A stretch of DNA of 64,000 nt from assembly GCA_947172415.1 (NCBI GenBank), contig OX359202.1, forward strand, positions 2,888,001 through 2,952,000, in the 5' to 3' direction. Positions 1 through 10,553 of this stretch are shown one piece after another. The position numbers and the translations under genes are program-made. The DNA is from Chondrosia reniformis (lineage: Eukaryota; Porifera; Demospongiae; Chondrillida; Chondrillidae). Within the stretch, counting starts at the first letter, position 1; each line of letters starts with the position of its first letter. The notes beneath the pieces are model-generated. The model searched no databases. It saw only the letters and a list, made by a program, of their open reading frames with translations, and was not told the DNA's origin.

Positions 1-1
1 T

Positions 2-1338
2 ATTCCATTTGACATTGTTGTGCACCACACTCGTGAGTTGCACAAACACAGAATGAAAATACGCCACAAACCTCCAGAACCATTTCATCTGTTTGTGACA
101 GGTGGAGCAGGCACTGGAAAATCACATGTAATTAGGGCTATTAAAGAGCATATGGAACGTTCTATGTCAGGGAGTCAAGAGATGCATGCCTGTATGTTGA
201 TGGCACCAACCGGGGTTGCAGCCTTCAACATTGGAGGCCTCACAATCCATAGAGCATTGCGGCTTCAGGTGGAGCATGGCAGAACTGCTCATCAATTGCA
301 GCTGAATGCCCTAGCCCTGCATGACTTGCCAGGAATCTGTGGCAAGGAGTGCACACCATCATCATTGATGAAATCAGTATGGTGTCTTACCAGAAACTGA
401 AGTCAGTTCACAGTCGACTGTGTGAGATTTATGGCAATGATGAGATCTTTGGTGGCTTGAATGTCATTGCAGTGGGTGACTTGTACCAGCTATCTCCAGT
501 GAACGGTAGTTTTATATTCAGTCAAAAACCTGGACGCTCATCGGGGCGACTGGCTTCACACCTTTGGAGGGATTTCTTCAAGGTGATTGAACTGGAAGTG
601 AACATGCGTCAGCAGAATGATGCTTCATTCTCAGAGATACTTAATCGGATCAGGACGGGCGTGCACACCAATGAAGATGTGAAAGTTCTTCAAGCACGTT
701 TGGTTTCGGGTGGGACTGTGGATTTGCCGGCTTCCCCATTTGATACAGCTCTGACATTGTATCCTCGTACAGTAGATGTTGATGGGCACAATGAAATGCA
801 GATAAAAAGTCTAGCAAAGAGCAGTCAAATCTATAGTATTGATGCCGAGCATGCAATATTAGAGAGTCGAGGGCAAATATTTAATACAATGAGGTTCCCA
901 AACGTCTCATTCCACAAGATAATAAAGACTGTGCTGCACTGCCCCGTATAGTGAGGCTAGCAGTTGGTGCTAGATTAATGTTGGGACGAAACATTAACTG
1001 TAGTGATGGCTTGGTGAATGGTGCCAGAAGAACAATTGTAGGCTTCACGTGGTCAAGAAATGCAAGGCATCAGAGTATGCCTGGTGAATTACCCACAGAG
1101 GTATATTTGAGATTCTTAGATCCCAATGTGGGGAAATTGTCATAGGTACCATGTTGTCTCGGAGGAACAGGATGTTGTACCAATTCAGCCTATTCCTGCA
1201 CGTTTCTATGGAAAGGAAGTTACACTCCTGCAGAGAACACAGATTCCCTTGATTCTGTGCTGGGCAGCAACTATTCACAAGTTGCCAGGATTGTCTCTTG
1301 ATGCAGCAGTCATGGATTTAGGGAAGGATGTATTTTAA
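2..1338 (+). pseudogene. PIF1-like Helitron helicase fragment
   Basis: In Helitrons the PIF1/RecD-type SF1 helicase unwinds DNA during rolling-circle transposition. Seen here: Walker A GGAGTGKS (about 101-124), Walker B IIIDEISM (about 358-381), the GDLYQLSPVNG motif (about 475-507), RLAVGARLMLG (about 955-985) and the motif near TIHK (about 1270). Reading moves through several frames. Two extra bases near 330 shift the frame in this copy only, and a TAG follows KLS at 1143. Motif VI (VALSRVR) is gone because about 290 bp present in the mirror copy (about 12445-12735) are missing near 1350. The protein cannot be functional. Confidence 0.85.
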
Positions 1339-1396
1339 CCTGGAATGGCCTAGTAACACTTAAGGGACACATGGCAAGGAGTATACATCGGAACCA

Positions 1397-2364
1397 TTGG
1401 TGGTTGGCAGTCAGTCTGCTCATTCAGACATCCCAATTACTTATGTTAAAACACTGGTGTTGTCACTGAAAACAACACTTGAAGCTTTAGTGACTAGTAA
1501 CACTTTGAATAGTGAATCAATAGTAAGGTGGTCAAAGTGTCATCACAGTGAATTAGAGACTATTCTTAAAGTGGTCAATCGTCCTTCCCGGGCAACTTTC
1601 AGTAATATGCATCATCAAGTGGATGTTGTAGTAAAAGACAAAGTCTTTCCAGCTTTTACGTCACAGTACATGCCAGTTTGCACTAAAGAAGGTGGAAATT
1701 GTATGTATCATATGCTATCTTTGGCCCTTTGTGGAACAGAGCAGTACATGTGCCACTTTAGATTGTTGACCGCTTAAAGCCTCATTATGCATCAACAACA
1801 TATGCTAGAAGTCATTCAGCCAACTGCTAGGATACTTCTACCGTTGCAGAAACGAGATACTGCTTCAGTTGCTAAAGCAGCAGAAGTACAGTGGCTGGAA
1901 CTACTTCGCAGTTCGATCACTGACAAGTCGTGGGAAACCAATTTCATCTGTATGCACTGGCAATGATTTTGGAGAGGTCCATTTGGTTGTATGGTGTGAT
2001 GTACAGCAGATGCCTTCAAGATGAAGGAAAGCAGCTCCAACCAATTAAGCAGGATGTAACACCTACTGAATTGCAAGATCTGTTTGAAATGAGAGACAAG
2101 AGGTTGAATAACAGCATTTGCTATCGCTCCGATGCAGTCCCAGAAGAACATGTTCCCCTTTTAGGATTTCTGGATTCCTCTCATTTCACTGCCATTCTTC
2201 CAATGGTTTGTGCAAAATGTTCCTTAGGGTTTGCTCCATTCACCACCTTCATGTCACAGTGGGCTCCTGAAGAGTATACACAAATGTGCCAACTACCATC
2301 ATCGGTTGCAGTGTTTGTGTATCATGGCAAGAGAATGGTAGAATACGGTAACTGCAAAGGCTGA
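1397..2364 (+). pseudogene. OTU-like cysteine protease domain of Helitron-1
   Basis: OTU proteases are deubiquitinase-type cysteine proteases. Some animal Helitrons (Helentron/Helitron2 kin) carry one C-terminal to the helicase. The Cys loop is KEGGNCMYHML, with the presumed nucleophile Cys codon at 1700-1702. The C-terminal His segment is LDSSHFTAILPM, near 2170-2205. An in-frame TAA at 1775-1777 separates the halves and is shared with the mirror copy at 12029-12031, so it predates the duplication. A further shift lies near 1930. The usual D of DGNC is replaced by G. Assignment rests on the paired Cys and His motifs and on their place after the helicase. Confidence 0.7.
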
Positions 2365-3314
2365 CGTGGTGATGTCAAGTTATTTAGAATTTAGCATTTG
2401 AGGCTACTTTCAACTCACTGCAGTATTTTGAAGTTTACGTATAATGTATTTTCTAAGTGTTTGTAAATTTTCTACATCAATTATTTATTTTGACAATAAG
2501 TCACACTCTACAGCAATACAGGGTGTTAGTATGAGTTCATATGTACTTTGTAATTTTGAATGTTTTCTCTGATGTGTGTTTGGCAGTGTCACAGTTATTG
2601 TCCTCTTTTGTGCTTTACTAAGAAGCAAGGATGCATGGAGCAGGCAATTTAAAAGCTTTCTGGTAAGTCAACAGTTTCAATTTCTTTAATTGTATACCTC
2701 ATTTGGCTTTCACTTACAAAATTCATTGCAAATTTCTAATTGTTCTCACATCATTGCAGGTCACTCCTTACCTTCACAACTAGAGAGAAAAAATATTATA
2801 GAAGAAGATACATGTTTTGAATTACTATGAACACATAACTTAGACCTGCATCGGGGAAACATGAGGAGTGAGCAAGCATTTCATTAGCAAGTGTAACAAG
2901 TAAGTGTACATATAATATGATTGCTAATTAACTCATGCACACTACTGCGAAGTGCTGTTAATATGTAAGTGTACTCTTTTCCTTCAGGTACCCAAATATT
3001 CCTTCCAACAAATCAATGCATTTCTGGGAAGCACCGGATAAACATGTTTGGAACCAAAGAAAGAAACCATACCCATACCATATCTGTCATATCTAATTTA
3101 TTGCACTATTAACTTACAAGTCATTATAGTGCATACTTCAGTGTTCGTGCAAAACACATGCTTGATAGTACCAAGAGCTAATACTCTTCCCTCACACTCT
3201 TTTTTCTGTTTCTAATGTACTTATTAATAGATAATTGATCATAGAAGTGTTTAATAGAATATACCAGTAGGATGAACATGATTGGTAATAATAATGCCAC
3301 AGCGACTGAAGGGA
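2365..3314 (+). other. Helitron-1 3' non-coding tail, copy A
   Basis: No coding signal. It is the mirror of 10006-11460 less the MITE at 10066-10549. The tail ends in the stem sequence GCCACAGCGACTGAA (about 3295-3310). At 3253 the site TATTAAACACT is the unfilled version of the piggyBac target that is occupied at 10062. Confidence 0.75.
3285..3314 (+). repeat. 30-bp direct repeat, left copy
   Basis: Identical 30 bp, beginning GTAATAATAATGCC and ending ACTGAAGGGA, occur here and at 9976-10005, exactly outside the satellite-cored element 3315-9975. They may be a long target duplication or a remnant of palindromic Helitron ends. Confidence 0.8.
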
Positions 3315-3317
3315 GCC

Positions 3318-3379
3318 AAGTAGTCCAAGTTCATTCGGGGGGCGGTAGCCCCACGAGTTTTTTTACTCGAACTACTTGT
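3318..3379 (+). repeat. U palindrome 1
   Basis: A unit of about 60 bp with arms AAGTAGT..AGTT and ACTCGAACTACTT, around an inner GC-rich stem GGGGCGGTAGCCCC. It would fold into a hairpin with a nested GC stem. Other copies are at 3514, 9721, 9916 and 47165. Confidence 0.75.
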
Positions 3380-3513
3380 TTATGCAACTAGCACATATAA
3401 CTACAAAATACTACTAGTTTATAACTATTTCATGTAACTAATACGTAAAATTATTACATATAACGAGTACATACAATAGTACATACAATGAGTACATCCA
3501 ACTAGAAAAAAAC

Positions 3514-3572
3514 AAGTATTTCGAGTTTAAAAAGTCGTGGGGCTGCGCCCCAAAATTAACTCAAACTACTCT
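3514..3572 (-). repeat. U palindrome 2
   Basis: Inverted copy of the U unit with the inner stem GGGGCTGCGCCCC. It joins directly to the terminal module at 3573. Confidence 0.75.
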
Positions 3573-3775
3573 GCCGCTTCGTTGGGATCTAATATATATT
3601 TTCGTAATATTAACGATTGAGGACGCTTAAATGTCCTGAACTTTATAAATAACGATGGAAAAGTTTCGTAAACTAAAGCTTCCTGAACGCCCCCATTTTT
3701 AAAAACGATGTATTAACGTATAAAATAAGTGTAATAATAGTTGTGCATGAAACGTATTATGTATTGCTTGTAATA
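3573..3775 (-). repeat. Terminal module M, left (inner end lost)
   Basis: Unique sequence inverted relative to 9520-9720. It carries landmarks CCGCTTCGTTGGG, GAGGACGCTTAAATG and ACGTATAAAATAAG. It lacks the GGGGCTGCC hairpin cap found on complete modules and passes straight into satellite. Confidence 0.75.
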
Positions 3776-6700
3776 GTTGTATGGGTTAGTTGTTTGTACT
3801 AGTTGTATGAACTAGTTCTATGTGCTAAATGTATGTACTAGTGGAAATCACTATTTATAAGTACTAGTTATAGGTAATAGTTATAGGTACTAGTTGTAGA
3901 TACTATTTGTACATACTATTTGTATATTCTAGTTGTATGTAAAAATAGTATATACTGTTTGTATGTATAAGTTGTATGCACTAGTTGGATGTACTAGTTA
4001 TACGTATTGGTTGAATGTTCTGTTTGTATGTACTAGTTTATGTACTAGTTATATTTGTATGTTCTAGTTATATGTTCTACTTGTGTGTACAAGTTGTATG
4101 TATTAGTTATGTATTAGGGGTTTGTAGTATTTATATGTACTAGTTATATGTGTATATATACTAACTGTATGTAAAATTTGTATGTACTAGATGTATGTTC
4201 TAGTTGTTTGTACCAGTTGCATGTACCAGTTGTATTTACTAGTTGTATGTTCTATTTGTATTTACAAGTTATATGTGTATGTTCTAGTTATCCTTACTAG
4301 TTCTTTTGTACAAGTTGTATCAATGAGTTTTATGTACTAGTTGTACGTACTAGTTGTATATTCTAGTTGTATCTACTAGTTGTGTGTATTGGTTGTATGT
4401 ACTAGTTGTATGTACTAGTTGTATCTACTAGTTGTATCTACTAGTTATATGTACTAGTTGTATGTACTGGTTGTATGCACTATTTATGTGTACTGGTTTT
4501 ATGTACAAGTTGTTTGTACTAGTTATGTGTTCGTTGTATGTAGTATCTATATGTACTAGTTATATGTGTAAGTACTAGTTAAATATACTAGGTGTATGTA
4601 AAATTTGTGCGTACTAGATGTATGTACTAGTTGTATGTACCAGTTGTCTGTACTAGTTGTATGTACCAGTTGCATGTACTAGTTGTATGTATTAGTTGTT
4701 TGTATTATTTTTATGTACAAGTTATATGTGTATGTTCTATTTATCCTTATTAGTTGTATGTACAAGTTGTAGGTACGACTTGTCTGTACTAGTTTTATGA
4801 ACTAGTTATATGTACTAGTTGTATGTACTAGTGGTAATCACTAGTTATAGGTACTAGTTATAGGTACCAGTTGTAGGTACTAGTTGTACATACTATTTGA
4901 ATATTCTAGTTGTATGTACAAGTAATGTGTACTGGTTGTATGTACTAGTTATATGTACTAGTTGCATATATTAGTTATGTACTAGTTGTATGGACTAGTT
5001 TAATGTACCGTTTGCATGTACTGTTGGTATGTACTAGTCGTATGTACTAGTTGTAGGTTTCTAGTGGTAATCAATAGTTATAGGTACTAGTTATATGTAC
5101 TATTTGTATGTACTAGTTGTACGTACTACTTGTATATTCTAGTTGTATGAACTAGAAATATGTATTAGTTGTATATACTAGTTTTATGTACTAGTTGCAT
5201 ATACTAGTTATGTACTAGTTGTATGGACTAGTTGTACGTACTCGTTGCATGTACTGGTTGAATGTACTAGTTGTATGTTCTGGTTAAATGTACTCTTTAT
5301 ATGTACTAGTTGTAGGTACAAGTTGTATGTATTAGTTGTACGTAATGGTTGAATGTACTGTTTGTATGTACTAGTGGTAATCACTAGTCATAAGAACTAG
5401 TTATATGTACTAGTTGTATGTACTAGTTGAACATACTATATAGTTATAAATTCTACTTGTATGTACTTGTATTATGTACTTGTTGTATGTACTAACTTTA
5501 TGTACTAGTTGAATGTCCTAGTTTTATTTACTAGTTGCATATACTAGTTATGTACTAGTTGTATGGACTAATTGTATGTACTGGTTGCATGTACTGATTG
5601 AATGTACTAGTTGTATGAACTGGTTGTATGTACTATTTATATGTACTTTTCGTATGTACTAGTTATATGTAGTTTTTATATGGACTAGTAATATGTACTA
5701 TTTATATGTACTAGTTATATGTGTATGTTCTAGTTATATATACTTGTTGTATGTACCAGTTGTATGTACTAGTTGTAAGTACTAGTTGTATGTTATATAT
5801 ATATGTACAAGTTATATGCGCATATTTTAGTTATCCTTAGTAGGTCTATGTACAAGTTGTATGTACGAGTTGTATGTACGCGTTTTTGTACTAGTTGTAT
5901 GACCTAGTTATATGTACTAGTTGAATGTACTAGTTGAATGTACTAATGGTAATCACTAGTTATAGTTACTAGTTATATGTTCTAGTTGCATTTACTAGTT
6001 ATGTACTAATTGTATGTACTAGTTGTATGTACTGGTTGTATGTACTGGTTGTATGTACTGGTTGTATGCAGTAGTTGTATGTACTAGTTGTATGAACTAG
6101 TTGTATGTATTAGTTCCATGTAGTAGCCGTATGTAGTAGGTGTATGTACTAGTTGTATGAACTACTTATATATATGAGTTTTATGAATTTGTTATATGTA
6201 CTAGTTATTGGTACTACTTGTATATGCTAGGTTTGTATTCGAGTTGTATGTACTGGTTGTATGTAGTAGTTGTGTGCACCAGTTGAATGTCTACGTTCTA
6301 GTTAAATGTACTAGCTGTATGTACTAGTTGTATGTACTAGTTGTACGTACTGGTTGTATGAATTAGTTATAGGTATTAGTTCTAGGTACTATTTATATGT
6401 ACTAGTTGTATGTACTATATATATGTACAAGTTATATGTGTATGTTCTAGTTATCCTTACTAGTGCTATGTAGAAGGTTTATGTTCGACTTGTATGTACT
6501 AGTTGTATGAACTTATTATATGCCCTAGTTGTGTGTACTAGTATTATGTACTAGTGGTAATCACTAGTTATGACTACCAGTTATATTCATTAGTTGTATG
6601 TACTAGTTGTACGTACTAGTAATATGTACTAGTTGCATGTACTAGATATATGTACTAACTGTATGCACTAGGTATTTGTACTAATTGTTTGTACTCGTGG

Positions 6701-9433
6701 TGTGGACTAGTTGTATGTACTGGTTGTATATACAAGTTTTATGTACTTGGTTTATGCACTATTTATATGTACTAGTTGTATGTACTAGTTGTATGTACTA
6801 TTTATATGTACTAGCTATATATGAATGTTCTAGTTATATGTACTAGTTGTATGTACAAGTTGTATGTACTAGTTGTTTGTTCTACTTTTATGTACTGGTA
6901 GAATGTACTGTTTATATGTACTAGTCATATGTGTAATGTCTAGTTATATGTACATGTTACTAGTTGTATATACTAGTTGTACGTTCTAGTACTAGTTATG
7001 TTTATTAGTTGGAAGTACTAGTTGTAGGTACTTGTTTTATGTACTAGTTGTACGTTCCAGTCATAGATATGTTTATTAGTTGGAAATACTAGTTGTATAT
7101 ATTAATAGAAGTTATATTTACCAGTTGTAGGAACTAGTTTTATGTTCTAGCTGTATGTACTAGTTGTATGTACTACTTGTATGAACTAGTTGTAGGTACT
7201 AGTTGTTTGTACTAGGTGTATTTACTAGTTGTATGTATTCGCTACAAGTTGTATGTACTAGTTTTTGTATGTACTAGTAGTAGTTATATTTGCTTGTTGT
7301 AGGTGCAAGTTTTATATATTAGTTGTATATACTAGTTTTATGTTCTAGTTTTATGTATTAGTTGTATCTACTTTTTTATTAATTAGTTGTAGATACTATT
7401 GTATGTATTAGGTATATGCACTAGTTGTATGTACTCATTACTAATTGTATGTACTAAGCTTATATACTAGTTGTATGTATTCGTTACTAGTTGTATGTGC
7501 TAGTTGCACATACTAGTACTAGTTATATTTTCTAGTAGTAGGAACCACTTGTATGTATTAGTTATATGTGAATGTTTTAGTTATGTGTACTAATGGAATA
7601 AGGATTTCTTCTAACTGCGTCGAACTTATCTTTGTAAAGGTTCATCTTTCGACTTTTAGAGTGTCTAGAGACGCAGACGCTCTAAAAGTCGAAAGATGAA
7701 CCTTTACAAAGATAATTATATGTACTAGTTGTATGTACAAGTTGTATGTACTAGTTGTATGTACTACTTTTATGTACTGGTAGAATGTCCTATTTAAATG
7801 TACTAGTCATATGTGTATGTTCCAGTTATATGTTCTAGTAATATGTACAAGTTGTATGTGCTAGTTTTATGTACTAGTTGTATGTACACGTTACTAGTTG
7901 TATGTACTAGTTGTACGTTCTAGTACTAGTTATGTTTATTAGTTGAAAGTACTAGTTGTGTGTAATTGTTGCTTGTACTAGATGTAGAAACTAGTTGCTA
8001 GCTTTATTTACTAGTTGTATGTACTAATACAAGATATATTTAAAAGTTGTAGGAACTAGTTTTATGTTCTAGCTGTATGTACTAGTTGTATGCACTACTT
8101 GTATGAACTAGTTGTAGGTACTAGTTGTGTGTGCTAGGTGTATTTACTAGTTGTATGTATTCGCTACTAATTGTATGTACTAGTTTTTTGTGTTTACTAG
8201 TAGTAGTTATATTTACTTGTTGTAGGTACAAAGTTTACGTATAACTTGTATATTCTAGTTTTGTGTTCTAGTTTTATGTATTAGTTGTATGTATTGGTTT
8301 ATTAATTAGTTGTAGGTACTAGTTGTATGTATTAGGTATATGCACTAGTTATATGTACTCATTACTAGTTGTAGGTACTAATTGCATGTACTAGTACTAG
8401 TTATATTTCCTAATAGTAAGAACTACTTGTATGTATTAGTTGTATGTTCTAGTTGTTGGACCTAGTTACTAGTTCTTTGTACTAGTTGTATGTACTTGTT
8501 TTATGTACTAGTTGTATGTACTAGTACTAGTTATCTTTACTAGTTGTATGTGCAAGTTTTATGTACTAGTAGCATGTACTACTTGTAGTGCTAGTTGTAT
8601 GAACTAGTTGTATGTACTAGTTGTTTGTAATAGTTGTATGTACCAGTTGTATATACTAGTTGTATGTACCAGTTGCATGTACTATATAGTTGTGTTTATT
8701 AGTTGTATGTACTATTCATACGTACAAGTTATATGTGTACGTTCCAGTTATCCTTACTAGTTCTATGTACAAGTTTTATTCAAGAGTTGTATGTATTAGT
8801 TGTATGAACAAGTAAATGTACTAGTTACATGTAAAAGTTGAATGTACTAGTTGTATGTACTAGTTGTATTTACTAGTTGTATGAACTAGTTTTATGTACT
8901 AGTTGTATTTACTAGTTGTATGTACTAGTTGTATATACTAGTTGTTTGTACCAGTAGCATGTACTAGTTGTATGCATTAGTTTTATGTACTATATATGTG
9001 TACAAGTTATATGTGTATGTTCTAGTTATCCTTCCTAGTTCTATGGACAAGTTGTATGTACGACTTCTATGTACTAGTTGTATGAACTTATATATGTACT
9101 AGTTGTATGTATTAGTATTATGCACTAGTTATAAATACCAGTTGTATGTACTAGTTGAATGCACTAGTTGTAAGTAATAGTTATATGTACTAGTGGTATG
9201 TACTAGTTTTATGTACTATATAGTTGCATGTGCTAGTTGCATTTACTAGTTAAATGTACTAGCTATACGTACTAGTAATATGTAATAGTTGCATGTACTA
9301 GATATATGTACTAGCTGTATGCACTAGTTATTTGTACTAGTTGTATGTACTAGTTTTATGTACTGGTTGTATGTACTAGTTGTAATCTTTAGTGATAGGT
9401 ATTAGTGATATGTAGTAGTTGTATGTACAAGTT
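3776..9433 (+). repeat. 13-bp satellite array (TAGTTGTATGTAC), core
   Basis: Hundreds of imperfect 13-bp units, mostly TAGTTGTATGTAC with ATATG, TTATG and similar variants, all in one orientation. Because 13 is not a multiple of 3, any apparent ORF is a satellite artefact. There is no gene. A perfect hairpin is embedded at 7626-7715. Confidence 0.95.
7626..7715. repeat. Perfect 36-bp inverted repeat (hairpin)
   Basis: Arms 7626-7661 and 7680-7715 (outer bases TTATCTTTGTAA, inner ACTTTTAGAG) are exact reverse complements around an 18-bp spacer. The sequence is unrelated to the satellite around it, so it is an inserted palindrome, perhaps a tiny MITE. About 25 bp of other non-satellite sequence adjoin on the left. 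Confidence 0.85.
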
Positions 9434-9720
9434 AGGGGCTGCTGCAGGCAGCCCCTTATATTGTTTTCATTTGCCGATTAGGTTGTACGGCTTCATGTTA
9501 GAAGTTCATGTTCATTAAAGATATTTATATATATACTACGTTTCATACAAAACTATTATAACACTTATTTTATACGTTAATACATCGTTTTTAAAAATGG
9601 CGGCGTTCAGGAAGCTTTAGTTTACGAAGCTTTTCCATCGTTATTTATAAAGTTCAGGACATTTAAGCGTCCTCAATCGTTAGCATTACGAATGTATATA
9701 TTAAATCCCAACGAAGCGGC
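9434..9720 (+). repeat. Terminal module M, right (complete)
   Basis: Starts with the hairpin cap GGGGCTGCTGCAGGCAGCCCC-like stem next to the satellite and ends at CCAACGAAGCGGC. Homologous modules are at 21969-22262, 38453-38725 (inverted) and 46855-47164. Confidence 0.85.
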
Positions 9721-9782
9721 AGATTAATTTGAGTTAATTCGGGGGGCACAGCCCCACAACTTTTTAAACCCGAAATACTTGT
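9721..9782 (+). repeat. U palindrome 3
   Basis: Completes an M-U unit of 349 bp (9434-9782) that has T on both flanks (GTT before, TTT after), as in the 46855-47226 unit. Confidence 0.7.
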
Positions 9783-9915
9783 TTTTTTTAGTTGGATGTA
9801 CTCATTGTATGTACTAGTGTATGTTCTCGTTATATGTACTAATTGTATGTATTAGTTATATGAACTAGTTATAAACTAGTAGTATTTTGTAGTTATATGT
9901 GCTAGTTGCATAAAC
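9783..9915 (+). repeat. Short satellite between U units
   Basis: Degenerate 13-bp satellite that is the inverted counterpart of 3381-3512, showing that the inverted repeat extends through it. Confidence 0.8.
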
Positions 9916-9975
9916 AAGTAGTTCGAGTTAAAAAATTCATGGGGCTACCGCCCCCAGAATTAACTCAAACTACTT
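9916..9975 (-). repeat. U palindrome 4
   Basis: Outermost unit at the right end, inverse of U1, with the inner stem GGGGCTACCGCCCCC. Confidence 0.75.
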
Positions 9976-10005
9976 GTAATAATAATGCCACAGCGACTGA
10001 AGGGA
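9976..10005 (+). repeat. 30-bp direct repeat, right copy
   Basis: Identical to 3285-3314. With the following TTCAGTCGCTGTGGC it forms a near-perfect palindrome (9978-10030), the original meeting point of the two mirrored Helitron-1 3' ends. Confidence 0.8.
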
Positions 10006-10065
10006 TTCAGTCGCTGTGGCATTATTATTACCAATCATGTTCATCCTACTGGTATACTCTATTAA

Positions 10066-10549
10066 CCCTTTAATGACCGCAGACGATATACATCGTCCTG
10101 ATAATTATATGCAGCCGATAACCGTTGATGATATACATCGTCATAGATAGGCGGTAGGCTTTCCCGGCAAATTATTAGCATATGCGCGGCCAAAGCAAAC
10201 TCTAATAGGTGTTAATTGGTCGTCAGACAGTTACACTTTACGATTAGTGCACACTGGTTGCAGGAACCTTCCCTCCGTGGCGAAAAAACTTCGAATTAAC
10301 CATATACGTACCGTGTGAGTGAAAAGAACTGACCAGGCTCTGAATGCGACCGCATAGGGTTAGGGTTAGGTTTAGTGCCTGGTCCGTTCTCTTCACTTGA
10401 TTTGAAAGGCTAAACTTGACGAGAATCCACTTCCTCAGTCGTAAAAACAACCTTACCTTACACGTGGCACTTACGTACATCATGTGGCCTTCGAAAAAGT
10501 CAGTCATAAGGTATAGGGCCGCCCACGCAATAAGTTGGCGCGGAAAGGG
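10066..10549. mobile_element. piggyBac-like MITE, 484 bp
   Basis: Flanked by TTAA at 10062-10065 and 10550-10553. The ends CCCTTT and AAAGGG are inverted. The mirror Helitron copy at 3253 shows the empty site with one TTAA. TTAA duplication and CCCTTT-type ends are hallmarks of piggyBac. There is no transposase, so it is non-autonomous. Internal motif GACGATATACATCGTC occurs twice near the left end. A second family member is at 39405-40165. Confidence 0.88.
10315..10397. repeat. Hairpin with telomere-like loop inside the MITE
   Basis: Arms near 10315-10338 and 10377-10397 (GAACTGACCAGGC and GCCTGGTCCGTTC) pair. The loop holds TAGGGTTAGGGTTAGG at 10355-10370, the animal telomere repeat. The sister MITE has the same at about 39694-39712. 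Confidence 0.75.
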
Positions 10550-10553
10550 TTAA

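Larger units (their letters stand above)
1..3314 (+). mobile_element. Helitron-1, 3' half, copy A (cut by window edge)
   Basis: Holds the PIF1-like helicase from just before Walker A, the OTU domain and about 950 bp of 3' tail. It mirrors 10006-about 14075 on the opposite strand, apart from indels and the MITE at 10066-10549. The family is Helitron of the Rep-PIF1-OTU type, judged from this piece together with the Rep motifs in the sister copies. This copy is the most decayed: it has a private 2-base insertion near 330 and a private deletion of about 290 bp near 1350, besides lesions shared with its mirror. The left end lies outside the window. The right end is the sequence ACTGAAGGGA, directly followed by the satellite-cored element. 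Confidence 0.88.
3315..9975. mobile_element. Satellite-cored element with long terminal inverted repeats
   Basis: The left end (3315 to about 3775) and right end (9434-9975) are inverted copies of each other. Each holds two short palindromic units (U), about 130 bp of satellite between them, and a unique module (M) of about 200-290 bp. The core is about 5.6 kb of 13-bp satellite in one orientation. The element sits between the two mirrored Helitron-1 3' ends and is bounded by a 30-bp direct repeat. No ORF of substance lies inside. The design recalls foldback elements, and the Helentron-derived DINE-1/Pearl elements that carry tandem repeats. Confidence 0.65.

Noticed and set aside
3776-9433. 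CRISPR-like array of short repeats
   Set aside because: The repeats are contiguous and degenerate, with no unique spacers, and the setting is eukaryotic.
10355-10370. True chromosome-end telomere
   Set aside because: Only about two and a half TTAGGG units, inside a MITE, with sequence continuing on both sides.
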